This document shows, piece after piece, positions 26,080 through 34,568 of a DNA stretch of 64,000 nt (within the stretch, counting starts at the first letter, position 1; each line of letters starts with the position of its first letter). The position numbers and the translations under genes are program-made. The notes beneath the pieces are model-generated. The model did not search any database and was not told the DNA's origin. It saw only the letters and a list, made by a program, of their open reading frames with translations. Location: assembly GCA_016711205.1 (NCBI GenBank), contig JADJTM010000002.1, positions 1,240,001-1,304,000 of the forward strand. The letters are read 5' to 3'. The stretch is from Micropruina sp. (GTDB lineage: Bacteria; Actinomycetota; Actinomycetes; Propionibacteriales; Propionibacteriaceae).

Positions 26080-27741
26080 TCACAACCCCAGCACGGCCGC
26101 CAGATCGGAGCGCAGCCGGGCCAGCAGTGCAGCCGCCTCGGCGCTCGCCACGGGCAGGTCGACCGAGGCGTCCGGTGCCAGCCGCACCTGCAGGTAGCAC
26201 TTCAGCTTCGGCTCCGTGCCGGACGGACGCACCACCGCCCGCACCCGGGCGCCGGTGAACAGCAGCCCGTCCGTCGGCGGCAGGCCGGCGCCACCGTCGG
26301 CCAGATCGACGTAGGTGACCGGCTCATCGGCGAGCCTGGACGGGGGGTCGGCGCGCAGCCGAGTCATGGCGTCCGCGATCAGGGACAGGTCAGCGACGCG
26401 GTAGCTCAACGGCTCGGTCAGGCAGACCCCGTAGGTGCGGGCGAGGTCGTCCAGCAGGTCGGCGAGGGTGCGTCCCTCGGCCTTCAGCCGCGCGACCAGG
26501 GCCAATACCCGCAGCAGGGCGGTGATGCCGTCCTTGTCGGCGACCGCGACCGGGTCGGTGCAGTAGCCGAGCGCCTCCTCATAGCCGAACGCGAGGCCGG
26601 GTACCCGTCCGATCCACTTGAAACCGGTCAGGGTCTGCGCGGACGGCTGACCGTACGCGGCGGCCAGGTCGGCCAGCAGTGTGGAGGAGACCACCGAGCA
26701 CGCGTAGGTGCCCTGCACGCCTGCGCTCAGGGACGCCACCGCGAGCAGCCACCCCAGCTCGTCGCCGGTGAGCATGCGCCAGGCCCCGTCCACCGGGCAG
26801 GCCACGGCGCAGCGATCGGCGTCCGGATCGTTGGCGAGCGCCACGTCGGCACCCACCTCGAGTGCCCGCGCCAGAGCGAGGTCGATCGCGCCGGGCTCTT
26901 CGGGGTTGGGAAAGGCGACGGTCGGGAAGGCGGGGTCGGGGTCGGCCTGGGCATCGACCAGGTGGGGGGCGGTAAAGCCCGCGGACGCAGCCGCGCGGGT
27001 GACCACCTCGGTGCCGACCCCGTGCAGTGCGGTGTGCACCCAGACCAGGTCGCGGGCGGGGGAATCCGCGACGAGGGCGGCGGCGCGCACCACGTAGGCG
27101 TCGACCAGTTCGTCGCCGAGCCGCTCGTAGTCGGAGCTGCGTGGCAGGGCGTCCAGCGATTGCCAGGAGGCCAGCCGGATCGCGGCGGCGATCTCGGCGT
27201 CGGCCGGCGGCACGATCTGTGAGCCGTCGCCGAGGTAGACCTTGTAGCCGTTGTCCTGCGGGGGGTTGTGGCTGGCGGTGACCACCACGGCCGCGACGCA
27301 GTCGAAGTGGCGAATGCCGAAGGCGATCACCGGGGTCGGCTGGTGCGCCTCGCACAACAGCGGACGCAGCCCGGCGCCGGCCAGAATCTCGGCGGTGTCG
27401 GCGGCGAACCGCTCGGAGTTGTAGCGCGCGTCGTAGCCGACGATGACGCGTCCGCCCCGGTGGCCGTGCTCGATCAAATAGCCGGCCAACCCAGCGGCGG
27501 CGCGGCTGACCACGACGCGGTTCATCCGGGCCGGGCCGGGGCCGAGCGCGCCGCGCAGGCCGGCGGTGCCGAAGGTGAGCGGCCCGGCGAAGGCGTCGGT
27601 GAGTTCGGCCAGGGCGGCGGGGTCGCCGTCACGCGCCCGATCACGCAGATGGACGAGCGCCAGCTGGGTGGCTGGGTCGGGATCGTCCGCCAGCCAGGCG
27701 GTGATGGCCGCCTCGAGCTCGTCGCCCACGCCGGTGCTCAC
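26080..27741 (-). CDS. Phosphohexomutase (phosphomannomutase/phosphoglucomutase, PmmB-like)
   Basis: 553 residues of the alpha-D-phosphohexomutase superfamily, moving a phosphate between C1 and C6 (or C5) of sugars. All four functional motifs are present: phosphoserine loop VVTASHNPPQDNGYKVY near residue 150, Mg-binding NDPDADR near residue 305, sugar-binding GDELGW near 330, and phosphate-binding RPSGTEPKLKCYLQV near 510. The FGTAGLRGALGPG block near residue 57 is typical of the long PMM/PGM type. It starts four bases inside the end of the purine nucleoside phosphorylase gene, as deoD-pmmB pairs do in Mycobacterium. In that setting it may work on ribose-1-phosphate as a phosphopentomutase; activity cannot be settled from sequence. 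Confidence 0.93.
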   Translation of the reverse strand: MSTGVGDELEAAITAWLADDPDPATQLALVHLRDRARDGDPAALAELTDAFAGPLTFGTAGLRGALGPGPARMNRVVVSRAAAGLAGYLIEHGHRGGRVIVGYDARYNSERFAADTAEILAGAGLRPLLCEAHQPTPVIAFGIRHFDCVAAVVVTASHNPPQDNGYKVYLGDGSQIVPPADAEIAAAIRLASWQSLDALPRSSDYERLGDELVDAYVVRAAALVADSPARDLVWVHTALHGVGTEVVTRAAASAGFTAPHLVDAQADPDPAFPTVAFPNPEEPGAIDLALARALEVGADVALANDPDADRCAVACPVDGAWRMLTGDELGWLLAVASLSAGVQGTYACSVVSSTLLADLAAAYGQPSAQTLTGFKWIGRVPGLAFGYEEALGYCTDPVAVADKDGITALLRVLALVARLKAEGRTLADLLDDLARTYGVCLTEPLSYRVADLSLIADAMTRLRADPPSRLADEPVTYVDLADGGAGLPPTDGLLFTGARVRAVVRPSGTEPKLKCYLQVRLAPDASVDLPVASAEAAALLARLRSDLAAVLGL

Positions 27742-28528
27742 AGTCGCTCCAGCAGGCCGCCGAGCAGGGAGCGCAGCCGGGGTTGGGCAGCGACGCCGGC
27801 CTCGACCACCTCGGCGTGCGCGAGTGGCTGGGCCGCGATGCCGGCGGCGGCGTTGGTGACCAGCGAGATGCCGAGCACTCGAAGGCCGGCCTCGCGGGCG
27901 GCGACCGCTTCGAGCGCGGTCGACATGCCGACCAGGGTGCCCCCGATCGCCCGCGCCATGCGCACCTCGGCGGGGGTCTCGTACGCGGGGCCGTGGAACT
28001 GGCAGTAGACCCCCTCGTCCAGGGTGGGGTCGACCTCGCGCGCCAGTGTGCGCAGCGCCGGGTCGTAGACCTCGGTCAGGTCGACGAAACGGGGGCCGAC
28101 CAGGGGCGTTGCGCCGGTCAGGTTGATGTGGTCGGCGATCAGCACGGGGGCGCCGGGGGCGTGGGTGATGCCCCCGCAGCCGTTGGTCAGCACCACGGTG
28201 GACGCCCCGGCGGCGGCGGCCGTCCCACGCCGTGGACGACGGGGGCGACGCCGCGGCCCTCGTACAGATGGGTGCGTCCGGTCAGGATCGCGGCCAGCGA
28301 ACCGCGCGGGGTGCGCACCAGCCGGAAGGCTCCGCCGTGCCCGGCGACCACCGGTGCGCTGAAGCCGGGCAGCGCGTCCAGCGGGCATTCGTCCAGTTGC
28401 TCGCCGAGGCCCTCCGCGGCCTGGGCCCAACCGGAGCCGAGCACCAGCGCCACCTCGATGCGTTCGATGCCGAACCGGCTGCGCAGGGCAGTCGCGGCGC
28501 TCTGGGCGAGGGCGTACGGATCGTCCAT
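27738..28528 (-). CDS. deoD: Purine nucleoside phosphorylase, interrupted by a one-base frameshift
   Basis: Splits purine nucleosides with phosphate into base and ribose-1-phosphate. The first part (28528 down to about 28226) has VALVLGSGWAQAAEGLGE, VAGHGGAFRLV and LTGRTHLYEGRGV, the trimeric PNP motifs. Near 28225 the frame changes: frame one reads HGVGRPPPPG while the next frame reads TAAAAGASTVVLTNGCGGI, the expected sequence after HGVR. One missing base explains it. The rest has YCQFHGPAYETPAEVRM and VGMSTALEAVAAREAG, then SLVTNAAAGI, all family hallmarks. About 263 residues when joined. The stop overlaps the mutase start by four bases. Intact motifs on both sides favour a sequence error. 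Confidence 0.9.
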
Positions 28529-28585
28529 GCGGCGACCCTATCGCGACCGGATCAGCCCGAAAGGTGGTTCGTGATCGGTCTTTTG

Positions 28586-29017
28586 CTACTCGTCCGCCGG
28601 CTCGTCCTCATCGATCGGACGCAGCCCGAACGTGCGGCCGGTGCTGCTGCGCGGCAGTTGGCCGACCACCCACAGCAGGGCGAACCCGAGGGTGAGCCAG
28701 ATCAACGCCTGGCCCAGCGGCAGCAGCGCGTCCAGGCCCAGCACGATGCCGGCGGCCATCACGGCGACACCGACCACGCTGGACGCCGCAGCCACCGCCA
28801 GCACCACCTTGGTGCCGCGGCTGAGCGCCGGCAGTTTGCCGAGCAGATGCACCACACCCAAGGCGAGCGCGCCGGACACCGGCACCGAGTACAGCTGCAG
28901 CAGCCGCCGCTGCAGCAGGGTCTGTTCGGGCAGTCCGAAGGCGATCATCAGCACCGCCGCGACGACCAGCAGGCCGGCCAGAATGCCGGCGGTGAAGGGG
29001 GAGCGGTCCTGAGCCAC
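28586..29017 (-). CDS. Four-helix membrane protein of unknown function
   Basis: 143 residues with four hydrophobic stretches (about 9-27, 44-62, 73-92 and 98-117), a basic connection and an acidic tail ending DEDEPADE. No family is recognised. It precedes the purine nucleoside phosphorylase gene on the same strand with a gap of about 57 bases in the other direction of reading (it lies upstream of deoD), so the two might be co-transcribed. The codon pattern and the strong GC third positions support a real gene. Confidence 0.68.
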   Translation of the reverse strand: MAQDRSPFTAGILAGLLVVAAVLMIAFGLPEQTLLQRRLLQLYSVPVSGALALGVVHLLGKLPALSRGTKVVLAVAAASSVVGVAVMAAGIVLGLDALLPLGQALIWLTLGFALLWVVGQLPRSSTGRTFGLRPIDEDEPADE

Positions 29018-29094
29018 CCGGCGAGCCTATGCGACGATGCGACAAGGATCGCCTCCGGCACATCACGGGCGACTGCGGCTGTCACCATGGCAGG

Positions 29095-30009
29095 GTGCGC
29101 CCCTACCAGCACCCAGGCACCCGCCGCTGGGTCGTCGCTCTCGCGGGCTCCGCCCTGATCGCCGGCTGTGGCGCGCCCACACCGCCGGTGAATCCCGCGC
29201 CGGTGCCCACGTCCGCGGTCTCGACGGCCACCGTCCCGTCACCCACCGCCACCCCCGCTACCAACCTGTCGCCCACCCCGTCCGAGGCCCCTGCGATCGT
29301 TCTTCCGCCCGCCGGCGCCGGGTTCGACTACCAGCTCGGAGGTGCCTACCCGCCGCCGTCCGGGGTGCGCGTGGTGGTGCGCGACCGTAGCGAGCGGCCG
29401 GCGCCTGGCGTGTACTCCATCTGCTACCTGAACGGGTTCCAGACCCAGCCCGACGAGCAGCGGTTCTGGCTCACCCGGCACCCGGATCTGCTGCTGCGCA
29501 CCGCGAACGGCGTGCCGGTGGTCGACGAGGACTGGGGCGAACTGCTGCTCGACACCGGGACGGAACCACGCCGTTCCGCCATCGCCGGCATCGTCGGCCA
29601 GTGGATCTCGGGGTGCGCCGAAGCCGGCTTCGCTGCCGTCGAGTTCGACAATCTCGACAGCTACGACCGCTCGCAGGGCGTCCTGACCCGATCGGACAAC
29701 GTGGCCATGCAGCGGCAGTTCTCGCGGTTGGCCCACGCCCACGGGCTGGCCGTCGCACAGAAGAACGCGGTCGAGTTGCTGGGCCGCAGGTCCGAGTTGG
29801 GCACCGACTTCGCGATCGCCGAGGAGTGCAATCGGTATGCCGAGTGCGCCGAGTTCGTGGCTGTCTACGGACGACGGGTGTACGTGATCGAGTACCGCGA
29901 CTCCGACTTCGCGGCAGGCTGCCGCCGATCACCCGAGCTGTCGATCATCCGTCGCGATCTGGATCTGGTGCCGGCCGGCTCGGCAGGGTACGTGTACCGG
30001 AGCTGTTGA
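29095..30009 (+). CDS. GH114-like lipoprotein (endo-alpha-1,4-polygalactosaminidase family)
   Basis: 304 residues from the GTG at 29095, chosen because it gives a compact lipoprotein signal: RRWVVALAGSALIAGCGA, lipobox IAGC. A Pro/Thr/Ser linker of about 45 residues follows. The catalytic-type domain has FDYQLGGAYPPPSGV, SICYLNGFQTQPDE, VDEDWGELLLDT and the barrel signature AAVEFDNLDSYDRSQG, then GLAVAQKNAVELL and FAIAEECNRYAEC. These match the TIM-barrel glycoside hydrolase 114 family, which cuts galactosaminogalactan-type polymers. The DNLD and EEC acids are candidates for catalysis. An anchored outer-face enzyme would act on wall or capsule polymer. An upstream in-frame ATG at 29029 is less likely. 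Neighbours do not explain its target. Confidence 0.82.
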   Translation: MRPYQHPGTRRWVVALAGSALIAGCGAPTPPVNPAPVPTSAVSTATVPSPTATPATNLSPTPSEAPAIVLPPAGAGFDYQLGGAYPPPSGVRVVVRDRSERPAPGVYSICYLNGFQTQPDEQRFWLTRHPDLLLRTANGVPVVDEDWGELLLDTGTEPRRSAIAGIVGQWISGCAEAGFAAVEFDNLDSYDRSQGVLTRSDNVAMQRQFSRLAHAHGLAVAQKNAVELLGRRSELGTDFAIAEECNRYAECAEFVAVYGRRVYVIEYRDSDFAAGCRRSPELSIIRRDLDLVPAGSAGYVYRSC

Positions 30010-30055
30010 GCGCAGAGCGGCGACCGGCGCCGTCCCGCAGTGCGACAATGCCGGG

Positions 30056-31468
30056 GTGACGGACGTGGTGATCATCGGCGGCGGGCCCGGCGGCTACGAG
30101 GCGGCTCTGGTGGGCAGCCAACTGGGCGGTTCGGTGACGCTGGTCGAAGGGCGCGGGCTGGGCGGTTCGGCGGTGCTGACCGACGTGGTGCCGTCCAAGA
30201 CCCTGATCGCGACCGCCGAGGTGATGACCACCATGCGAGGCGCGCACGACCTGGGCCTGCGCCTGGGTGACCGGGACGAGCTGACCGACGCGTTCCATGT
30301 CGATCTGGCGGCGGTCAACGAGCGGGTGCTGCGGTTGGCGGGCGCCCAGTCCGACGATATCGGTGAGCGGTTGCGGGCCGAGGGCGTCCGGCTGATCGAG
30401 GGCACCGGACGACTCGACGGTACCGAATGCGTGGTCGCGACCACCGACGAGGGCGAGGAGCGGCTGCCCGCCGACATCACCCTGATCGCGACCGGCACCA
30501 CCCCGCGCGAACTGCCCGACGCCCGTCCGGACGGCGAGCGCATACTCACCTGGACCCAGCTCTACAACCTGCGCGCGCTGCCGGCGCGGCTGATCGTGGT
30601 CGGCTCGGGCGTCACCGGCGCCGAGTTCGCCAGCGCCTACAACGCGTTGGGTGCCGACGTGGTGCTGGTCAGCTCGCGGCACCAGGTGTTGCCCGGCGAG
30701 GACGACGAGGCGGCGCGGGTCGTCCAGCACGTCTTCGAGCGCAGCGGCATGACGATCCTCTCCCGCGCGCGCGCCCAGGCGGCGCGGGTGGTCGGCGACG
30801 AGGTGGTGGTCGAACTCGCCGACGGACGCTCCGTGACCGGCTCGCACTGCCTGATGGCGGTCGGCTCCGTACCCAACACCACCGGCATCGGGCTGAGCGA
30901 GGCCGGCGTCGAGGTGGATGATCGCGGCTTCGTCAAGGTCGACAAGGTCTCGCGCACCACTGCCCGCGGGGTGTACGCGGCCGGCGACTGCACGGGGGTG
31001 TTCGCGCTGGCGTCCGTGGCGGCCATGCAGGGCCGGATCGCCATGTGGCACTCACTCGGTGACGCCGTGGGCCCGCTCGATCTGCGCACGGTGTGCGCCA
31101 ACGTGTTCACCGCGCCCGAGATCGCCACGGTGGGGGTCAGCCAGGCCGAGGTGGACGCCGGTCTGATCAACGCCCTCGCGGTGATGCTGCCGTTGCACAC
31201 CAACGCCCGGGCCAAGATGCGCGGCATCACCGACGGCTTCGTCAAGATTTTCTGCCTGCCCACCACCGGCATCATCGTCGGGGGCGTGGTGGTGGCGCCG
31301 ATCGCCAGCGAACTGATCGAGAGCCTGTCGGTGGCGGTGCGGGCCAAGCTGACCGTCGACCAGCTGGCGCAGAGCTTCACCGTCTACCCGTCGCTCTCCG
31401 GCTCGATCGCCGAGGCGGCCCGGCGGCTGCACAAGCATTCGTCGGCCCAGCTGGGTGCCATCTTGTGA
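30056..31468 (+). CDS. lpdA: NAD(P)H-quinone dehydrogenase LpdA-like flavoprotein
   Basis: 470 residues with the lipoamide-dehydrogenase fold: FAD-binding GGGPGGYEAAL at the N-terminus, second nucleotide fold LIVVGSGVTGAEFASAYNAL, FAD motif GVYAAGDCTG, and the C-terminal dimer domain. The redox-active CxxxxC pair is absent: the segment reads LGGSAVLTDVVPSKT, with Ala and Val in place of both cysteines. The last residues also lack the usual HPT-type active-site histidine pattern (VYPSLSGSIAEA is the equivalent). It therefore cannot reduce disulfides and resembles mycobacterial LpdA (Rv3303c), which passes electrons from NAD(P)H to quinones. Start GTG at 30056 directly ahead of the FAD motif. 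Confidence 0.9.
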   Translation: MTDVVIIGGGPGGYEAALVGSQLGGSVTLVEGRGLGGSAVLTDVVPSKTLIATAEVMTTMRGAHDLGLRLGDRDELTDAFHVDLAAVNERVLRLAGAQSDDIGERLRAEGVRLIEGTGRLDGTECVVATTDEGEERLPADITLIATGTTPRELPDARPDGERILTWTQLYNLRALPARLIVVGSGVTGAEFASAYNALGADVVLVSSRHQVLPGEDDEAARVVQHVFERSGMTILSRARAQAARVVGDEVVVELADGRSVTGSHCLMAVGSVPNTTGIGLSEAGVEVDDRGFVKVDKVSRTTARGVYAAGDCTGVFALASVAAMQGRIAMWHSLGDAVGPLDLRTVCANVFTAPEIATVGVSQAEVDAGLINALAVMLPLHTNARAKMRGITDGFVKIFCLPTTGIIVGGVVVAPIASELIESLSVAVRAKLTVDQLAQSFTVYPSLSGSIAEAARRLHKHSSAQLGAIL

Positions 31469-31525
31469 CTCGGGTGCTGGACGGTGCCGCGACGGACTGG
31501 CGTCCATGAGCCCCGTCCGCCAGCG

Positions 31526-31767
31526 GTGAGCAGGAATGCGGAACCGTCCCCATTACCCGTCGACGGCCCGGGTCGGCGGGTGCGGTGAGCAGGAATGCGG
31601 AACCGTCCCCATTACCCGTCGACGACGGCTCTTGCCGGCCGCGACGGACTCGCGGAACGCCCGCCGTTCGCGAGCGGTGAACGGGAAAGGAACCGTCCCC
31701 ATTACCCGTCGACGGGTCAGCGGGTGCGGTGAGCAGGAATGCGGAACCGTCCCCAGTTCTTGCTCAG
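31526..31767. repeat. Four family B units in one orientation
   Basis: The gap 31469-31775 holds no gene. The inverted core GGAACCGTCCCC occurs near 31540, 31600, 31689 and 31743, three times after GTGAGCAGGAATGC and once after GTGAACGGGAAA, and three times before CATTACCCGTCGACG. Left and right arms no longer match each other well, as if units with different arms had recombined. All four face the same way, unlike the head-to-head pairs elsewhere. Confidence 0.82.
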
Positions 31768-31775
31768 TCGCCGGA

Positions 31776-32426
31776 TCAGGCCTGGCGGACGATGTCGGCG
31801 ACCAGGGTGCTGCCCTGCCAGGGGGCGTAGTAGCCGCGCGCCCAGCCCGCGTAGGCGGGACCGCCCTCCCAGTACGGCACCCGGCGGGAGCCGCGTTCCA
31901 CGGTGCGGATGTAGGGGTCGGCGCCGGCGTCGATCCGGGCGCCGTCCGCAGTGCAGGCAGGCACGTTGCGTCCGTGCCAATGAATGTTGCGCGCGGACGG
32001 CCCGTGGCCGGGATTGAAGAAGCAGGGCGGACGGCGCGACGGCATCGGCTCACCGGCGGCGCGGGCCGCCAGCCGGGCGACCGTCCAGCGGCCCTCTTCG
32101 AGGTTCTCGGTGACCAGGCACAACTCGTCGGGTTCGGTGGCTTCATGGAGGCAGCGGACGGCCCTCACCCGGGCGGCGTCGGCGTGCTGATATTCGGCCT
32201 GCGCCACCGGATCCTGTTCGGCGACCGGCGCCAACCGGGTGAGGGCCTCGATCAGGCCGGCCACGGCGGCTTCGGCGGTGCGCTTGGCCAGGGCCAACTG
32301 CGAGTCGTTCTCGGCCCGGGCCCGGCGGCCCTTCCAGGCCTGGTTACGGGCGATCACGACGAACGCCGCGGCCACAGCAGCCACGATCAGTACGACGCCG
32401 AGATAGTCCATCTGGCCATTGTGCAC
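31776..32426 (-). CDS. Membrane-anchored protein with PCFFNPGHGPS motif, function unknown
   Basis: 216 residues. One N-terminal membrane segment (about residues 7-25, YLGVVLIVAAVAAAFVVIA) is followed by a helical, charged stretch (about 30-120) that may form a coiled coil. The C-terminal third has PCFFNPGHGPSARNIHWHGR, then VPACTADGARIDAGADP and a Tyr/Trp-rich end. A similar Cys-Phe-Phe-(N/D)-Pro-x-His-Gly-Pro block occurs in the cytosolic tails of actinobacterial TPM-domain proteins, which suggests a small conserved domain with paired cysteines and histidines. The stretch 32427-32518 separates it from accA on the same strand, so it may be the last gene of the carboxylase operon. Start at 32426 or the ATG five codons later. 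Confidence 0.7.
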   Translation of the reverse strand: MHNGQMDYLGVVLIVAAVAAAFVVIARNQAWKGRRARAENDSQLALAKRTAEAAVAGLIEALTRLAPVAEQDPVAQAEYQHADAARVRAVRCLHEATEPDELCLVTENLEEGRWTVARLAARAAGEPMPSRRPPCFFNPGHGPSARNIHWHGRNVPACTADGARIDAGADPYIRTVERGSRRVPYWEGGPAYAGWARGYYAPWQGSTLVADIVRQA

Positions 32427-32518
32427 ACAAAAGCTGCCATGTCACCAAGAAAATGCGATGAATTGTGACCTTGCGACACAAGCCTGAGGAAAACCGGTCG
32501 GAACGTGCCCTGTTGCTC

Positions 32519-34294
32519 TCAGCTTGCCTCGTCGATCGTGCACAGCACCGCACCGTTGGTCACGGTGGCGCCCGCGACGGCCCGCAGGTTGGTGATGGTG
32601 CCGGCCCGGTGCGCCGAGATCGGCTGTTCCATCTTCATCGCCTCGAGCACCACGATCAGGTCGCCCTCGGCCACCTCGTCGCCCTCGGCCACCGCCACCC
32701 GGACGATCGTGCCCTGCATCGGCGCGGTCAGGTCGGCGGAGGCGACCGAGGCCGCCTTGCCCGACCCGCCGGAGCGACGCGGGGTGCGCGAAGGCTGAGC
32801 CGAGCGTTTGACGGGCGCCAGAAGTTCGCCGGGCAGGCTGACCTCGAGGCGCCGGCCGTCCACCTCGACCACGAAGCTCTGCCGCTCGGACGTTTCGGCC
32901 GCGTCCGTCGCGCCCTGGTAGGGCTCGATGGTGCCGGTGAACTCGGTCTCGATCCAGCGGGTGTGCACCCCGAACGTGCCGTCGGACCCGACGAACGCCG
33001 GGTCGCTCAGCACCGCCAGCTGGAAGGGCAGCACCGACGGCATGCCCTCGATGCGGGTCTCGGCGAGGGCGCGCCGCGAACGCTGCAACGCCTGGTCACG
33101 GTCGGCCCCGGTGACGATGATTTTGGCCACCAGCGAGTCGAAAGCGCTGGGCACCGTCATGCCGGCCAGGTAGCCCTCGTCGACCCGGACGCCGGGTCCG
33201 GCCGGCGGCTGCCACACCGCCAGCGTGCCGGGGGCGGGCATGAAGCCGCGGCCGGCGTCCTCGGCGTTGAGCCGGAACTCGATCGAGTGGCCGCGGGCGA
33301 CGGGGTCGTCGTAGCCGAGGGCTTCGCCGGCGGCGATCCGGAACATCTCCCGGACCAGATCCAGCCCGGTCACCTCTTCGCTCACCGGATGTTCCACCTG
33401 CAGCCGGGTGTTGACCTCGAGAAAGCTGATCGTGCCGTCCTGGCCCACGAGAAACTCGCAGGTGCCGGCGCCGACGTAGCCGGCCTCGCGCAGAATCGCC
33501 TTGCTGGACGAATACAGCCGCTCGACCTGGTCGTCGGTGAGGAAGGGGGCCGGGGCCTCTTCGACCAGCTTCTGGTGCCGCCGCTGCAGCGAGCAGTCGC
33601 GGGTGCTGACCACCACCACGGTGCCGTGGCTGTCGGCCAGGCACTGGGTTTCGACGTGCCGGGGCCGGTCGAGGTAGCGCTCGACGAAACATTCGCCGCG
33701 GCCGAAGGCGGTGATCGCCTCGCGGGTGGCGGACTCGAACAGCTCGGCGACCTCGTCCAGGTTGCGGGCGACCTTGAGGCCGCGCCCGCCGCCGCCGTAC
33801 GCGGCCTTGATCGCGATCGGCAGCCCGTGCTGCTTGGCGAAGGCGACCACCTCGTCGGCGTTCGCCACCGGATCCTGCGTGCCGGGCACCAACGGCGCCC
33901 CCACGCGGGCCGCGATGTGCCGGGCCTGCACCTTGTCGCCGAGCGATTCGATGGCCGCCGGCGGCGGGCCGATCCAGGTCAGGCCGGCGTCGATCACGGC
34001 CTGCGCGAGCGCCGCGTTCTCGGCCAGGAATCCGTAGCCGGGGTGGACGGCCTGCGCCCCCGACTTCTTGGCGACGGCGAGGATCTTGGTGATGTCGAGA
34101 TAGGTCTCGGCCGGCGTGGTGCCGCCCAGCGCGAAGGCCTCGTCGGCCAGCCGGACGAACAGCGAGTCGGCGTCCTGGTCGGCGTAACAGGCCACGCTGT
34201 CGATGCCGGCATCGCGGGCCGCTCGGATCACCCGGACGGCGATCTCGCCCCGGTTGGCGATCAGAACCTTGGAGAAGAGCTCTCCGGATGCCAT
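32519..34294 (-). CDS. accA: Acyl-CoA carboxylase alpha subunit (biotin carboxylase + biotin carrier)
   Basis: 591 residues. The ATG at 34294 is supported by AAAGGA eight bases upstream and by the canonical start FSKVLIANRGEIAVRVIRA. Biotin carboxylase part (about 5-450): VHPGYGFLAEN, IGPPPAAIESLGDK, AAYGGGGRGLKV (ATP grasp glycine loop), EVNTRLQVEHPVSEEVTGLD. The C-terminal biotinyl domain has LEAMKMEQPI, whose lysine near residue 553 carries biotin. This two-domain alpha subunit supplies carboxybiotin to the beta subunit; with AccD and AccE it would carboxylate propionyl-CoA or acetyl-CoA. It resembles mycobacterial AccA3. Gene order in transcription is accD, accE, accA, with a 64-base gap before accA. 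Confidence 0.96.
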   Translation of the reverse strand: MASGELFSKVLIANRGEIAVRVIRAARDAGIDSVACYADQDADSLFVRLADEAFALGGTTPAETYLDITKILAVAKKSGAQAVHPGYGFLAENAALAQAVIDAGLTWIGPPPAAIESLGDKVQARHIAARVGAPLVPGTQDPVANADEVVAFAKQHGLPIAIKAAYGGGGRGLKVARNLDEVAELFESATREAITAFGRGECFVERYLDRPRHVETQCLADSHGTVVVVSTRDCSLQRRHQKLVEEAPAPFLTDDQVERLYSSSKAILREAGYVGAGTCEFLVGQDGTISFLEVNTRLQVEHPVSEEVTGLDLVREMFRIAAGEALGYDDPVARGHSIEFRLNAEDAGRGFMPAPGTLAVWQPPAGPGVRVDEGYLAGMTVPSAFDSLVAKIIVTGADRDQALQRSRRALAETRIEGMPSVLPFQLAVLSDPAFVGSDGTFGVHTRWIETEFTGTIEPYQGATDAAETSERQSFVVEVDGRRLEVSLPGELLAPVKRSAQPSRTPRRSGGSGKAASVASADLTAPMQGTIVRVAVAEGDEVAEGDLIVVLEAMKMEQPISAHRAGTITNLRAVAGATVTNGAVLCTIDEAS

Positions 34295-34358
34295 CTCGAC
34301 GTCCTTTCTCGGTCTTTCTCGGTGACGTGCAGCGTGGGTGTGGTTCGGGCTCGGCCGC

Positions 34359-34568
34359 TCAGGTCCGGACGCTGGCCCGCCAGGACCCCGGGCCGGGCCC
34401 CGGCCGGGTACGCAACTGCCGGTGCCGTGAGCGCCAGCCCTCGGCGTTCGCGGCCGGACGCTCGTCCGCCTCGGCATCGGCAGCAGCCCGCACGGCGACC
34501 AGTGCGGCGCTGAGCGCGGCCAGTTCGAGGTCGGTGGGGCGTCCGCGGACGATGATCGGCGTGCTCAC
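34359..34568 (-). CDS. accE: Acyl-CoA carboxylase epsilon subunit
   Basis: 69 residues starting VSTPIIVRGRPTDLELAAL, followed by an alanine-rich helix and a basic, proline-rich tail. The N-terminal strand-helix pattern IIVRGxPTxxELAAL is typical of the small epsilon subunits of actinobacterial propionyl-CoA carboxylases, which stabilise the alpha-beta complex. The GTG start overlaps the accD stop as GTGA, so it is translated with accD. Its size and place match mycobacterial accE5 beside accD5. Confidence 0.9.
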   Translation of the reverse strand: MSTPIIVRGRPTDLELAALSAALVAVRAAADAEADERPAANAEGWRSRHRQLRTRPGPGPGSWRASVRT

